Source: Streptomyces sp. NRRL F-6676
GTDB taxonomy: Bacteria > Actinomycetota > Actinomycetes > Streptomycetales > Streptomycetaceae
Direction: 5' to 3'
NCBI RefSeq assembly: GCF_000725625.1
Contig: NZ_JOHS01000008.1
Location: 62,001 to 126,000, forward strand
Length of the DNA stretch: 64,000 nt
Part shown: positions 28,146-37,430 of the stretch, piece by piece
How positions within the stretch are numbered: position 1 is the stretch's first letter
How the letters are laid out: every line of letters starts with the position of its first letter
Program-made: the position numbers and the translations under genes
The notes under the pieces: model-generated
What the model saw: the letters and a program-made list of their open reading frames with translations, nothing else
Told to the model about the DNA's origin: nothing
Databases searched by the model: none

Positions 28146-30280
28146 CCACCGCCACCACCGGCCGTACGACACCGATCGGTGTCGTCGGCACCGCGCACAC
28201 CCGGGTGGAGGGCCGCGACAAGGTCACCGGCGCGGCCCGCTACGCCGGGGAGATCCCGTTCGCCGACCTCGCCCACGGCTGGCTGGTGCTCTCCACCGTC
28301 GCCCGCGGCCGGATCACGTCCGTCGAGACCGAACCCGTCCTCGCCATGCCCGGCGTGCGCGCCGTGCTGCACCACGGCAACGCCCCGCGCGTGGAGACCC
28401 AGTACGTGGGCATGACGGGCCTGCCGGACCCGACCACGACCGTCTTCCAGACCGACCGCGTGCCCTATCTCGGCTGGCCGGTGGCGCTCGTCGTCGCCGA
28501 CACCTCCGAACAGGCCCGCGAGGCCGCCGAGTCGCTCGTCGTCCACTACGAACAAGAGCCCCACCACATCGATTTCACCGGGGACGACCCGGACGCGCGC
28601 CCGGTCGACGGCGTCATGCCCGGGGTGACGGAGAAGGGCGACCTGGACGCCGAACTCGCCGCCTCCGCGCACGTCGTGGACGCCGAGTACACCACGGCCG
28701 AAGAGCACCACAGCATGATGGAGCCGCACGCGGCGACCGCCCGCTGGGACGGCGGCCGGCTCGAGCTCGTCGACTCCAACCAGGGCGCCACCTGGGTGCG
28801 GAACGAACTCGCCCAGATGTTCTCCCTCGACCCGAGCGCGGTCCGGGTGCGCTCCGAGCACATCGGCGGCGGCTTCGGCAGCAAGGGCGTGCGCGCCCAC
28901 CAGGTCGCCGCCGTGATGGCCGCCACCGTCCTGCACCGGCCGGTGCGCGTCGTCATGACCCGCCGCCAGATGTTCTCGCTCACCGGCTACCGCAGCCCCA
29001 CCGTGCAGCGCATGCGGCTGGGCGCCGACGCCGACGGGCGGCTGCGCGCGCTGGAGCACCGCTCCGTCAGCCAGACCTCCACCGTCCACACGTTCGTCGA
29101 GCCGAGCGCCGGTGTGCCCCGGGTGATGTACGACGCCGCCGCGCACCACACGGCCAACCTCGTCGTCCCCCTCGACGTGCCGACCCCGACCTTCATGCGG
29201 GCCCCCGGCGAGGCGCCCGGGTCCTTCGCCCTCGAATCGGCGCTCGACGAACTCGCCGAGAAGACCGGCCTGGACCCGATCGAGCTGCGGGTGCGCAACG
29301 AACCCGACCGGGGACCGGTCTCCGGGCTGCCGTTCAGCACCCGCAACCTGCTCGGCTGCTTCCACGAGGGCGCCCGCCGCTTCGGCTGGGCCGACCGCGA
29401 CCCGCGCCCCGGTGTGCGCCGCGACGGCCGCTGGCTGCTCGGCACCGGTGTGGCCGGCGCCTCCTTCCACTCGGGGGCCGGCCCCTCCACGGCGCTGGCG
29501 ACGGCGGAGCCGGACGGCACGTTCACCGTGCGGATCGCCGCGGCCGACATCGGCACCGGCGCCCGCACCGCGCTCACCCTGCTCGCCGCCGACGCGCTCG
29601 AAGTGCCGGTGGACCGCGTACGGGTGCGCATCGGCGACAGCGACTTCGGGCCCGCGATGATCGCCGGCGGCTCGATGGGCACCCGCTCCTGGGCGTGGGC
29701 CGTCAACGCCGCCGGGCGGGAGCTGCGCGAACGGCTCGCTCTCGGCACCGGCATCCCGCCCGAGGGCATCACCGTGCGCGCGGACACCACCGCGGCCCTC
29801 CGCACCCTCGCGCAGAAGGAACGGCACTCCTTCGGCGCGCAGTTCGCCGAGGTGGCCGTGGACCCCGCCACCGGCGAGGTCCGGGTGCGCCGGATGCTCG
29901 GTATCTTCGCGGCCGGCCGCATCGTCAACCCGCTCACCGCACGCAACCAGCTCGTCGGCGGCATGATCTGGGGCATCTCCATGGCCCTGCACGAGGAGGC
30001 GGTACGGGACCGGGCCACCGGCGGCCTCTACGCGGCCGACCTCGCGGGCTACCACGTCGCCACCCACGCCGACGTGCCGCACGTCGAGGCCGACTGGATC
30101 GAGGACGACGACCCCGACGACCCGGTCGGCATCAAGGGCGTCGGCGAGGTCGGCATCGTGGGCGCCGCCGCGGCCATCGCCAACGCGGTCTGGCACGCCA
30201 CCGGCGTACGCCACCGCCACCTGCCCATCCGCCCCGACCGGGTGCTGGGGGCCCAGGGCTCGGGAGCACCGGATGCTTGA
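28142..30280 (+). CDS. Aldehyde oxidoreductase, molybdenum cofactor subunit (PaoC type)
   Basis: A 712-aa catalytic subunit of the xanthine oxidase family. The N-terminus GRDKVTGAARYAGEI is typical. GGGFGSKG contacts the cofactor, FMRAPGEAPGSFALESALDE lies near the substrate channel, and IKGVGEVGIVGAA (Glu near 669) holds the conserved base for substrate hydroxylation. The PaoC-like partners point to oxidation of aldehydes, perhaps aromatic, to acids. Substrate cannot be assigned by eye. Confidence 0.9.
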   Translation: MTTATTGRTTPIGVVGTAHTRVEGRDKVTGAARYAGEIPFADLAHGWLVLSTVARGRITSVETEPVLAMPGVRAVLHHGNAPRVETQYVGMTGLPDPTTTVFQTDRVPYLGWPVALVVADTSEQAREAAESLVVHYEQEPHHIDFTGDDPDARPVDGVMPGVTEKGDLDAELAASAHVVDAEYTTAEEHHSMMEPHAATARWDGGRLELVDSNQGATWVRNELAQMFSLDPSAVRVRSEHIGGGFGSKGVRAHQVAAVMAATVLHRPVRVVMTRRQMFSLTGYRSPTVQRMRLGADADGRLRALEHRSVSQTSTVHTFVEPSAGVPRVMYDAAAHHTANLVVPLDVPTPTFMRAPGEAPGSFALESALDELAEKTGLDPIELRVRNEPDRGPVSGLPFSTRNLLGCFHEGARRFGWADRDPRPGVRRDGRWLLGTGVAGASFHSGAGPSTALATAEPDGTFTVRIAAADIGTGARTALTLLAADALEVPVDRVRVRIGDSDFGPAMIAGGSMGTRSWAWAVNAAGRELRERLALGTGIPPEGITVRADTTAALRTLAQKERHSFGAQFAEVAVDPATGEVRVRRMLGIFAAGRIVNPLTARNQLVGGMIWGISMALHEEAVRDRATGGLYAADLAGYHVATHADVPHVEADWIEDDDPDDPVGIKGVGEVGIVGAAAAIANAVWHATGVRHRHLPIRPDRVLGAQGSGAPDA

Positions 30281-31418
30281 CCTCGCCGGGCAACTGCACG
30301 ACTGGCTGGCCGAGGGCCGGGAGTTCGCGGTGGCCACGGTGGTCGCCGTCGGCGGCAGCGCGCCCCGCGGCCCCGGCGCCGCCCTCGCCGTCGACAGCGA
30401 GGGCACGGTGATCGGCTCGGTCTCCGGCGGCTGCGTCGAGGGCGCGGTCTACGAGCTGTGCCAGGAGGCGCTGGCGGACGGCGCCACCGTCGTCCAGCGG
30501 TTCGGCTACAGCGACGAGGACGCCTTCGCCGTGGGCCTGACCTGCGGCGGGGTCCTCGACATCATGGTCACCCCGGTCGGCGGCGACGCCCCCGCGCGGG
30601 AGGCACTCCGTACGGCACTGGCGGCCGCCGCCTCCGGTGAACCGGCCGCCGTCGCCCGCGTCGTACGGGGCCCGGCCGAACTCCTCGGCCACGTCCTGGC
30701 CGTGGGCTCCGACGGAGCGTACGAGGGCGGGCTCGGCGGCCACCCGGAACTGGACCGCACGGCGGCGGTCCAGGCCCGGGCGCTGCTCGACGTGGGCCGC
30801 ACCGGCACCGTCGAGGTCGCCGAGGACGGCAGCCACTGCCCGGGCGGGCTCACCCTGCTCGTCGAGTCCAGCGTGCCGCCGCCCCGCATGATCGTCTTCG
30901 GGGCGATCGACTTCGCGGCGGCCCTGGTGCGGGCGGGCAAGTTCCTCGGCTACCACGTCACCGTGTGCGACGCCCGCCCGGTCTTCGCCACCCGGGCCCG
31001 CTTCCCGGAGGCCGACGAGGTCGTCGTCGACTGGCCGCACCGCTATCTGCGCGGCACGGGGACCGACGCCCGCACGGTGTTGTGCGTCCTGACCCACGAC
31101 GCCAAGTTCGACGTGCCGCTGCTTCAGGAGGCGCTGCGACGACCGGCCGCGTTCGTCGGGGCCATGGGGTCCCGGCGCACGCACGCCGACCGCGAGCGGC
31201 GGCTGCGCGAGGTCGGCGTGAGCGAGGCCGAGCTGGCGCGGCTGCGGTCGCCGATCGGGCTCGACCTCGGCGCCCGTACGCCGGAGGAGACGGCGCTGTC
31301 CATCGCCGCGGAGATCGTCGCGGTCCGGCGGGGCGGCACGGGCGTACCGCTCACCGGCTCGGGCACGCCGATCCACCGGGACGGCGGGGAGCGGGGGGTG
31401 GCGGCGGAGGCGGCGTGA
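30273..31418 (+). CDS. XdhC/CoxI-family molybdenum cofactor maturation factor
   Basis: A 381-aa protein with the two XdhC parts: an N-terminal VVAVGGSAPRGPGAALAV...GSVSGGCVEGAVYE domain with conserved LTCGG, and a C-terminal Rossmann-like part with FGAIDFAAALVRAGKFLGYHVTV and FVGAMGSRRTHADR. XdhC/PaoD proteins bind Moco and help sulfurate and insert it into the catalytic subunit. The ATG lies 8 bp inside the paoC-type gene. Last gene of the operon. Confidence 0.9.
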   Translation: MLDLAGQLHDWLAEGREFAVATVVAVGGSAPRGPGAALAVDSEGTVIGSVSGGCVEGAVYELCQEALADGATVVQRFGYSDEDAFAVGLTCGGVLDIMVTPVGGDAPAREALRTALAAAASGEPAAVARVVRGPAELLGHVLAVGSDGAYEGGLGGHPELDRTAAVQARALLDVGRTGTVEVAEDGSHCPGGLTLLVESSVPPPRMIVFGAIDFAAALVRAGKFLGYHVTVCDARPVFATRARFPEADEVVVDWPHRYLRGTGTDARTVLCVLTHDAKFDVPLLQEALRRPAAFVGAMGSRRTHADRERRLREVGVSEAELARLRSPIGLDLGARTPEETALSIAAEIVAVRRGGTGVPLTGSGTPIHRDGGERGVAAEAA

Positions 31419-31554
31419 GGGGCGGGGTCGGTGGAACTGTGTCTCCTTGTGGGGCGTCCATGAAGATGATCACGAACGTGGACGGCCGTGTGAACAGTCA
31501 TGCGGCCGGCCACGTGGACAGCCACACCATGCGCAGGAACAGGAGAGCACCGTT

Positions 31555-32508
31555 TTGGGACCCCTGGGACACACCGACCTCCGCCCCGGCCGTCGTACCG
31601 CGCTGACCCTCGGCGCGGGGGCGGCCCTCGCCGTCGCCCTGCCCGCCGCGCAGGCCTCCGCGTCCGTCTCCGCCTCCGCCTCCGCCTCCGCCTCCGCGGG
31701 AACCGCCGGGCTCGCCCGGCGGTTCCGCGCGCTGGAGGAGGAGTACGCCGCGCGCCTCGGCGTCTACGCGTACGACACGGCCACCGGGCGGAGCGTGCGG
31801 TACCGCGCCGACGAGACGTTCGCCCTCTGCTCGGTGTTCAAGACACTCGCCGCCGGGGCGGTCCTGCGCGACCTGGACCGGAACGGCGAATTCCTCGCCA
31901 AGCGGATCCGGTACACCGAGCAGCAGGTGACGGACTCCGGTTACGCGCCCGTCACCGGCCGGCCCGAGAACCTCGCCGACGGCATGACGGTCGAGGCGCT
32001 GTGCGCCGCCGCGGTCTCCGAGAGCGACAACTGCGCGGGCAACCTGCTGCTGAGCGAGCTGGGCGGGCCGACCGGGATCACCCGGTTCTGCCGCTCGCTC
32101 GGCGACCGCACGACCCGGCTCGACCGGTGGGAGCCGGACCTCAACTCGGCGGAGCCGTGGCGGACGACGGACATCACCACGCCGCACGCCATCGGCCGCA
32201 CCTACGCGCGCCTCCTCCTCGGCCGCGCGCTGCCGGACGCCGACCGGGAGCGGCTGACGGGGTGGCTGATCGCCAACACCACGAACGGCGAGCGCTTCGG
32301 CACCGGGCTGCCGGACGACTGGACCCTCGCCGACAAGACCGGCGGCGGCGCGAGCTACGGCGTCGCCAACGACGTCGGCGTCGCCTGGCCCCCCGGCCGT
32401 CCCCCGCTGCTCCTCGCGGTCCTCTCGACGAAGAAGGACCCCGCGGGGCCCACGGAGAACGCCCTGGTCGCCAGGGCAGCGGCCCAGGTGGCCGCGGCCC
32501 TGACCTGA
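31555..32508 (+). CDS. Class A beta-lactamase, Tat-exported
   Basis: The start TTG 31555 is chosen because AGGAG lies at 31541-31545 and the product then begins MGPLGHTDLRPGRRTALTLG, a twin-arginine signal. The mature 317-aa precursor has all class A motifs: Ser93-x-x-Lys96 (CSVFKT), Ser157-Asp-Asn (SDN), Glu193...Asn197 (WEPDLN) and Lys261-Thr-Gly. Cys precedes the catalytic Ser, as often in Streptomyces enzymes. A Ser-Ala dipeptide run (SASVSASASASASAG) follows the signal peptide and is encoded by near-perfect six-base repeats. No ampR/blaI-type regulator adjoins it. Confidence 0.93.
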   Translation: MGPLGHTDLRPGRRTALTLGAGAALAVALPAAQASASVSASASASASAGTAGLARRFRALEEEYAARLGVYAYDTATGRSVRYRADETFALCSVFKTLAAGAVLRDLDRNGEFLAKRIRYTEQQVTDSGYAPVTGRPENLADGMTVEALCAAAVSESDNCAGNLLLSELGGPTGITRFCRSLGDRTTRLDRWEPDLNSAEPWRTTDITTPHAIGRTYARLLLGRALPDADRERLTGWLIANTTNGERFGTGLPDDWTLADKTGGGASYGVANDVGVAWPPGRPPLLLAVLSTKKDPAGPTENALVARAAAQVAAALT

Positions 32509-32557
32509 CGGGGGGCGGCGTGGGGTGCGTTGTCGGCTGTCGGCCGGTGGGGGTACT

Positions 32558-32628
32558 TCGCGCGGTTCCCCGCGCCCCTCGAAGCAGAGGGCGCCGCCTG
32601 CTTTCAAGGGGCGCGGGGAACTGCGCGA
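32558..32628. repeat. About 71-bp intergenic palindrome, copy 2 (likely bidirectional terminator)
   Basis: The arms begin TCGCGCGGTTCCCCGCGCCC and end GGGCGCGGGGAACTGCGCGA, with a central GCAGAGGGCGCCGCCTGC self-complementary core. It closely matches 13723-13794 and lies between the convergent beta-lactamase and Lrp genes. Confidence 0.8.
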
Positions 32629-32706
32629 CCAGCCACAGCGCACCCGCACCGGACCTGTCCACCCGAGCCCGTACGGCGCCCCTGGCCGGGAGGCCGCCGC
32701 GCGCCG

Positions 32707-33219
32707 TCAGCCCGGTGGCGGGCTCGCGCCCGAGCCGGCGGCTGCGGTGGCCGCCGCGCGGCCCACCGCCGCCACCAGCGGCAGCAACCGGTACCGCACC
32801 CGCTCCCGCAACGCCACCTCCGTCCGCGTGCGGACAACCCCCGGCACGCTGATCACCGCCTGCACCACGTCCTCCAGATGCGCGTGGTCCCGCGCGACCA
32901 CCCGTGCGAGCAGATCTCCACCCCCCGTCGTGGAGAACGCCTCGACGATCTCGGGGACGGCGGCGAGCGCGTCACCCACCTCGTCCAGCCGCCCCTGCTC
33001 CACCTCCACGTGCACGAACGCCAGCACCGGATGTCCCAGCGCGGCGGGGGAGAGGGACGGCGCCGTACCGGTGATCACCCCGACCCGCTCCAGCCGGTCG
33101 AGCCGCGCCTGCACGGTGCCGCGCGCGACCCCCAGGATGCGCGCGTACTCCCGCACGCTGGTGCGCGGCTGCTCCAGCAGCAGTCGCAGGATGCGGGTGT
33201 CGAGCTGATCCACGGCCAT
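32707..33219 (-). CDS. Lrp/AsnC-family transcriptional regulator
   Basis: A 170-aa protein with an N-terminal HTH (LDTRILRLLLEQPRTSVREYARILGVARGTVQARLDRLERVGVI) and a C-terminal RAM ligand domain (AFVHVEVEQ, VVRTRTEVALRERV). A Gly/Ala-rich tail follows. Start at 33219. Divergent from the FUSC-family membrane protein gene, which it may control; effector unknown. Confidence 0.9.
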   Translation of the reverse strand: MAVDQLDTRILRLLLEQPRTSVREYARILGVARGTVQARLDRLERVGVITGTAPSLSPAALGHPVLAFVHVEVEQGRLDEVGDALAAVPEIVEAFSTTGGGDLLARVVARDHAHLEDVVQAVISVPGVVRTRTEVALRERVRYRLLPLVAAVGRAAATAAAGSGASPPPG

Positions 33220-33418
33220 GGTCCGTTGGCCCTCCGGTCGGCGGCGTCTAGCGTCGCCGACTGTACCAATGGCCCAGCGCGACGAGCCGCTGTTGAGCCA
33301 CGCCCGCGCCCCCGCTTATCTTCGCCACATCAATGGCGCCGCGCAGCGCAGGACGGCAACGAAGCCGGATCCGTGCCCGCGGCGCCTTTCCATGTCCATG
33401 GGGGGCGGAGAAGCGACG

Positions 33419-34906
33419 GTGGAGACGGTCAAGAGGATGTTGACGGCAGCGGACCCGGGCCGGACCCGGCTACGGGTCTCGCTGCGCGCGGTGCTCGGCA
33501 TCGGCCTCGCCGTGACCGTCTGCGCGGCGGCGGGACTGCCGCTGCCCGCGTCGATCACGGGCGGACTTGCCGCCCTGCTCGCGCTGTTCACCGTCGCCGA
33601 CCCGACCGTACGCGGCCAGGCGGTCACCACCGCACTGCTTCCGGCCGCCGGGCTGCCGGTGCTCGCGCTCGCCTCGGCGCTGCACGGGCTCCCGCTGCTC
33701 CGCGACGCCGCCTGGCTCGCGATCGTGCTCGCGGGGGTGTACGCCCGTCGCTGGGGCCCGCGCGGCCACGCGCTCGGCATCTTCGCGTTCATGATGTTCT
33801 TCACCGCCCAGTTCCTGCACGCCGTCCCCGACGCGCTCCCGCGCCTGACCGCCGCGGTGCTGCTGTCGCTCGGCACCGCCGCCGGGGTCCGGTTCGGGCT
33901 GTGGTGCGTGGAGCGCGGTACGGCCCCGCCCGCCGCACCGGCCCCGCCGGCCGGGCGCGGACTGGCCCGGCACACCACCCGGCAGGCCTTCCAGGCCACC
34001 GTCGCCTGCGCCTTCGCGACGGCCGCCGGCGAGCTGCTGTCGTACGAGCGCTGGTACTGGGCCGTCGGCGCCGCCTGGTGGATCTTCGTCAACACCGCCT
34101 CGCGCGGCGAGACACTGGTCCGCGGCTTCCGGCGGCTGCTCGGCACGGTCACCGGGCTGGTCGCCGGCCTGCTGGTGGCCGTGCCGCTGCACGGGGCCCC
34201 GGTGCCGACGGCGGCCCTCGTCGCGGTGTGCGTCTTCGGGATCTTCTACTCGGCGCCCCTGTCGTACAGCTGGATGATGTTCTTCGTGACGGTCATGGCG
34301 GGCCTGCTCTACGGGCTGCTGGGCGTGCTGCACCCCGGGCTGCTCGGCCTGCGGCTGGCCGAGACGGGCGTGGGCGCGCTCGGCGCGGCGCTCGCCGTCG
34401 CGCTGGTGCTGCCGGTCACGACGCACGCCGTCACCGACCACTGGGTGCGGCGGGCACTGCACGCCGTGCACGCCTGCGCCACCGCCGCGTCCCGCCGCCT
34501 CGCGGGCGACGAGGGGGCCGACCCCGCGCCGCGCGTGGCGGAGCTCGAAGCGATCCTGGGACGCGTACGGATGGCGCTCGCGCCGCTGGTGCACCCGCTC
34601 AACCCACTGCGGGCGCGCGGAGCGCGCGCACGAACGGTCCTCGCCCTGCTCGACGAATGCGTCCGCGAAACCCGCGGCCTCGCGACGGTCGCCGCCCACC
34701 CCGACGCCTCCCACGACACCCGCCTGACCGCGGCCTGCGCCCGCGTGGAGACGGCGGTGCACACACTCCTGGGCGCGGTTCCCACCCGCACGACCACACC
34801 CCCGCCGGCGCCCCACCCCCCGCACCCGGCCGTGGAACGGGCCCTCACCCACCTCCACACCCTGGAACACACCCTGACAGCCCTCGCCACCCCCCTGAAA
34901 GGCTGA
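33419..34906 (+). CDS. FUSC-family membrane protein (aromatic acid exporter-like)
   Basis: A 495-aa protein with two blocks of about five to six membrane helices separated by a soluble linker (VERGTAPPAAPAPPAGRGLA) and a cytoplasmic helical tail. The second block contains YERWYWAVGAAWWIFVNTASRGE, typical of the FUSC/YccS-like superfamily. GTG 33419 is chosen for its GGCGGAGAAG ribosome site; in-frame ATGs at 33392 and 33398 are alternatives. Related proteins export aromatic acids; substrate unknown. Confidence 0.78.
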   Translation: METVKRMLTAADPGRTRLRVSLRAVLGIGLAVTVCAAAGLPLPASITGGLAALLALFTVADPTVRGQAVTTALLPAAGLPVLALASALHGLPLLRDAAWLAIVLAGVYARRWGPRGHALGIFAFMMFFTAQFLHAVPDALPRLTAAVLLSLGTAAGVRFGLWCVERGTAPPAAPAPPAGRGLARHTTRQAFQATVACAFATAAGELLSYERWYWAVGAAWWIFVNTASRGETLVRGFRRLLGTVTGLVAGLLVAVPLHGAPVPTAALVAVCVFGIFYSAPLSYSWMMFFVTVMAGLLYGLLGVLHPGLLGLRLAETGVGALGAALAVALVLPVTTHAVTDHWVRRALHAVHACATAASRRLAGDEGADPAPRVAELEAILGRVRMALAPLVHPLNPLRARGARARTVLALLDECVRETRGLATVAAHPDASHDTRLTAACARVETAVHTLLGAVPTRTTTPPPAPHPPHPAVERALTHLHTLEHTLTALATPLKG

Positions 34907-35093
34907 TGAGGCTGAGCCCGACAGCGCGCCGCGGCCCACACCGGCCCCCGGGCCGCCCGGGCTCCGGGGCGGAGCCCGAAACCGCCCCCGCGCGCGGGAG
35001 CCCGTCACGTCCCCGGGGGCGCCGCCCCGGCCTGGTCTAGACCCCCTGCTACCGTCGCCTGCGACGGATCGAGCGCGGCGAGAGGGGACGGAC

Positions 35094-36134
35094 GTGGGCG
35101 TGACCGACGGCGGCGAACGGCGGGCGTACATCGGGTCCTACACGGCGGAGGGCGGCCGCGGTGTCCTGACCGCGACCGTCGACGAGGACACCGGCGCCCT
35201 CACCCCCCTCGGCGCCGCCGACGACGTACCCGACCCCTCCTTCCTCGCCCTGGCCCCCACGGCCGGACTGCTCTACGCCGTCAGCGAGACGTCCGACGGC
35301 GCCGTCGCGGCCTTCCGCGTCACCGGCGACACCCCGGAGCGCGTCGGCACCCCGGTCCCCGTCGACGGCGGCGGCCCCACCCACCTCAGCGTGCACGCCG
35401 GGCACGTCGTGACCGCCAACTACGTCTCCGGCAGCGTCACGGCCGTCCCGCTGCGCCCCAACGGCACCCTCGCGGACGCGGCGTCCGGCGTGCTCCGGCA
35501 CACCGGCTCGGGCCCCGACCCCAAGCGCCAGCAGAGCCCGCACGCCCACCAGGTGCAGCCCGACCCCAGCGGCCGCTGGCTGGTGAGCGTCGACCTCGGC
35601 ACCGACTCCGTCCGCGTGTGCACCCTGGAGGCCGGGGTGCCCGTCCTGCGCCACGAGTACGCGCTGCGCCCCGGCTCCGGCCCCCGCCACCTCGCGTTCC
35701 ACCCCGACGGGGAACACGCGTACGTCGTCAACGAACTGTCGCCCACGGTCACCGTCTGCCGCTGGGACGCCGACGCCGGCGCGCTCAAGCCGCTCGGCGA
35801 GACCTCCGTGCTGCCGAGCGCCCCCGACGGCGACGCGTACCCCTCCGGCATCGTGGTCTCGCCCGACGGCCGCTTCGTGTGGACCTCGACGCGCGGCCAG
35901 GACGTGGTGTCCGTCCTCGCCGTCGAGCCGGGCGGCGAGGGCCTGCGGCTGATGGCGACCGTGCCCTGCGGCGGCGCCTGGCCGCGCGACCTCGCCCTGT
36001 CGGGCCGCTTCCTGTACGTGGCCAACGAGCACTCCGGGAACGTCGCCTGGTTCGCGCTCGACCCGTCCTCCGGGCTGCCGCGCGCGGGCGGCTCACTGGA
36101 GGCCCCGGCGGCCTCCTGCGTGGTGTTCGCCTGA
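35094..36134 (+). CDS. Lactonase-family beta-propeller protein (6-phosphogluconolactonase-like)
   Basis: A 346-aa seven-bladed propeller of the PF10282 lactonase type: AYIGSYTAEGGRG at the start, then repeated blades with PDPSFLALAP, HAHQVQPDPSGRWL, GPRHLAFHPDGEHAYVVNEL and IVVSPDGRFVWTSTRG. Some members hydrolyse 6-phosphogluconolactone; others are uncharacterised. GTG 35094 follows AGAGGGGAC. Monocistronic, ended by the hairpin at 36180. Confidence 0.8.
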   Translation: MGVTDGGERRAYIGSYTAEGGRGVLTATVDEDTGALTPLGAADDVPDPSFLALAPTAGLLYAVSETSDGAVAAFRVTGDTPERVGTPVPVDGGGPTHLSVHAGHVVTANYVSGSVTAVPLRPNGTLADAASGVLRHTGSGPDPKRQQSPHAHQVQPDPSGRWLVSVDLGTDSVRVCTLEAGVPVLRHEYALRPGSGPRHLAFHPDGEHAYVVNELSPTVTVCRWDADAGALKPLGETSVLPSAPDGDAYPSGIVVSPDGRFVWTSTRGQDVVSVLAVEPGGEGLRLMATVPCGGAWPRDLALSGRFLYVANEHSGNVAWFALDPSSGLPRAGGSLEAPAASCVVFA

Positions 36135-36179
36135 GCCGGGCCGGACACCGGGCACACCGGGTCACACCGGGACATGCCG

Positions 36180-36214
36180 AAGGGCCCGCCTCCCCGGGGG
36201 GAGCGGGCCCTTTT
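36180..36214. terminator. Bidirectional hairpin with T-run
   Basis: AAGGGCCCGCCTCCCC pairs with GGGGGAGCGGGCCCTT with one bulge, followed by TTTT. It lies between the convergent lactonase-like and CbiX-like genes. It is the most canonical Rho-independent terminator in the window. Confidence 0.85.
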
Positions 36215-36251
36215 CGCGTTCTCGTACCGGCTTCCGCCGACGTCCGGCGGC

Positions 36252-37175
36252 TCAGCGCACCGGCGTGCCCTGCGGCTGCGGCTGGGCGATGCCGAGCGCC
36301 GTCGTGTACTTGGCGAGCACCAGCTTGCCGATCGCCGGGTACGCCCCCAGCGGCTCGGCCGTCGCGCAGTCCGCCTCCTTCGCGGCGGCCTCCAGCAGGC
36401 CCTCCTCGATCTCGGGGCCGACCAGGTACGGCGCGAGCGCGAGCTGCTGCGAACCGGCCGCCCGCAGCTCCTCGGCCACGGCCGAGATCGCGCCCTCCTC
36501 GTCCAGGGCCGCCGCCATCACCGGCACGGCGAGCCGCGCCGCGAGCAGCATGCCGGTGATCCCGGCCGCCTGCACCGCCTCGTCGCCGCCCACCGAGGCC
36601 AGGACGATGCCGTCGGCCGCGGTCGCCACGGTGAACAGACGGGCGCGGTCGGCGCGGGCCAGACCGGCCTCGGAGAGCCGTACGTGCAGCGCTTCGGCGA
36701 GCAGCGGGTGCGGGCCGAGGACGTCCGTCAGCTCGGCCGCGATCCGGCTCTCCATGACGGCCTGGCGGATCCGGCGCAGCAGCGCGTTGTCCGGCCCGGC
36801 GAGCAGCGGCACGACGACGCCCACGGGGCCGTCGGGCTCCTTGGCGTCGCTGCCGGCGGCGCGCGCCTGCTCGTAGCGGGCGGTGCGCTCCTCGGCCGCG
36901 CGGGCCAGGACGTGCCCCAGCGCGGGGAACTCGGCCTCGTCCCCGTCCACGTACGCGATGCGGGCATCGAGACCGGGCAGCTCGGACCGCGCGATGCTCA
37001 CCACCTCTTCGGCGAGGCTGCGCATCGCGGCGCTGGGCGTGCCCGGCACCGCGAGGACGAGCGCGGGCGAACCCTCGGGAACGGCGAGGGGTTCCGGACG
37101 GCGGTGCCGCCCGGGCTGACGCGGACGCGGCATTCGTACAGGCAGGCCATTCGCGGGCCCAGTGGGGGAGCTCAT
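36252..37175 (-). CDS. Degenerate CbiX/sirohydrochlorin chelatase-like protein
   Basis: A 307-aa protein with the two-lobed CbiX layout. It shares VVVPLLAGP, ELTDVLGPHPLLAEAL, MLLAARLAVPV and the C-terminal LAPYLVGPEIEEGLLEAAA with Streptomyces sirohydrochlorin chelatases. The usual HGS after the first strand reads LAVPGTPS, and the second-lobe His of the YHVR-x-DI motif is also gone. Without these metal-handling histidines, ferro- or cobaltochelatase activity is doubtful. It may be a regulatory or metal-binding paralogue. Start at 37175. Confidence 0.65.
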   Translation of the reverse strand: MSSPTGPANGLPVRMPRPRQPGRHRRPEPLAVPEGSPALVLAVPGTPSAAMRSLAEEVVSIARSELPGLDARIAYVDGDEAEFPALGHVLARAAEERTARYEQARAAGSDAKEPDGPVGVVVPLLAGPDNALLRRIRQAVMESRIAAELTDVLGPHPLLAEALHVRLSEAGLARADRARLFTVATAADGIVLASVGGDEAVQAAGITGMLLAARLAVPVMAAALDEEGAISAVAEELRAAGSQQLALAPYLVGPEIEEGLLEAAAKEADCATAEPLGAYPAIGKLVLAKYTTALGIAQPQPQGTPVR

Positions 37176-37430
37176 GGCGCCGCATGCTACTGGCTTCCTG
37201 GGCTCCCCTGTTCGGGGAGGGTGCAGGTGAGCGGTATCCGTCCGGATTTGTCTGATGAGGTACGTACGAATTCGAGACGATCGGCATGGTTCGGCCATGT
37301 CGGCGGACGATTGTCAGGGCTGTCGGGGGAGGCGGCGGTCCGTCCCGCCCCGGGGGGAACCGGCATCGGGCGGAGTCCCACGTTCGGGTGGCTGAAAAGT
37401 CATGTCGTCGGTGCGGTGGCCGGCCCGGGG

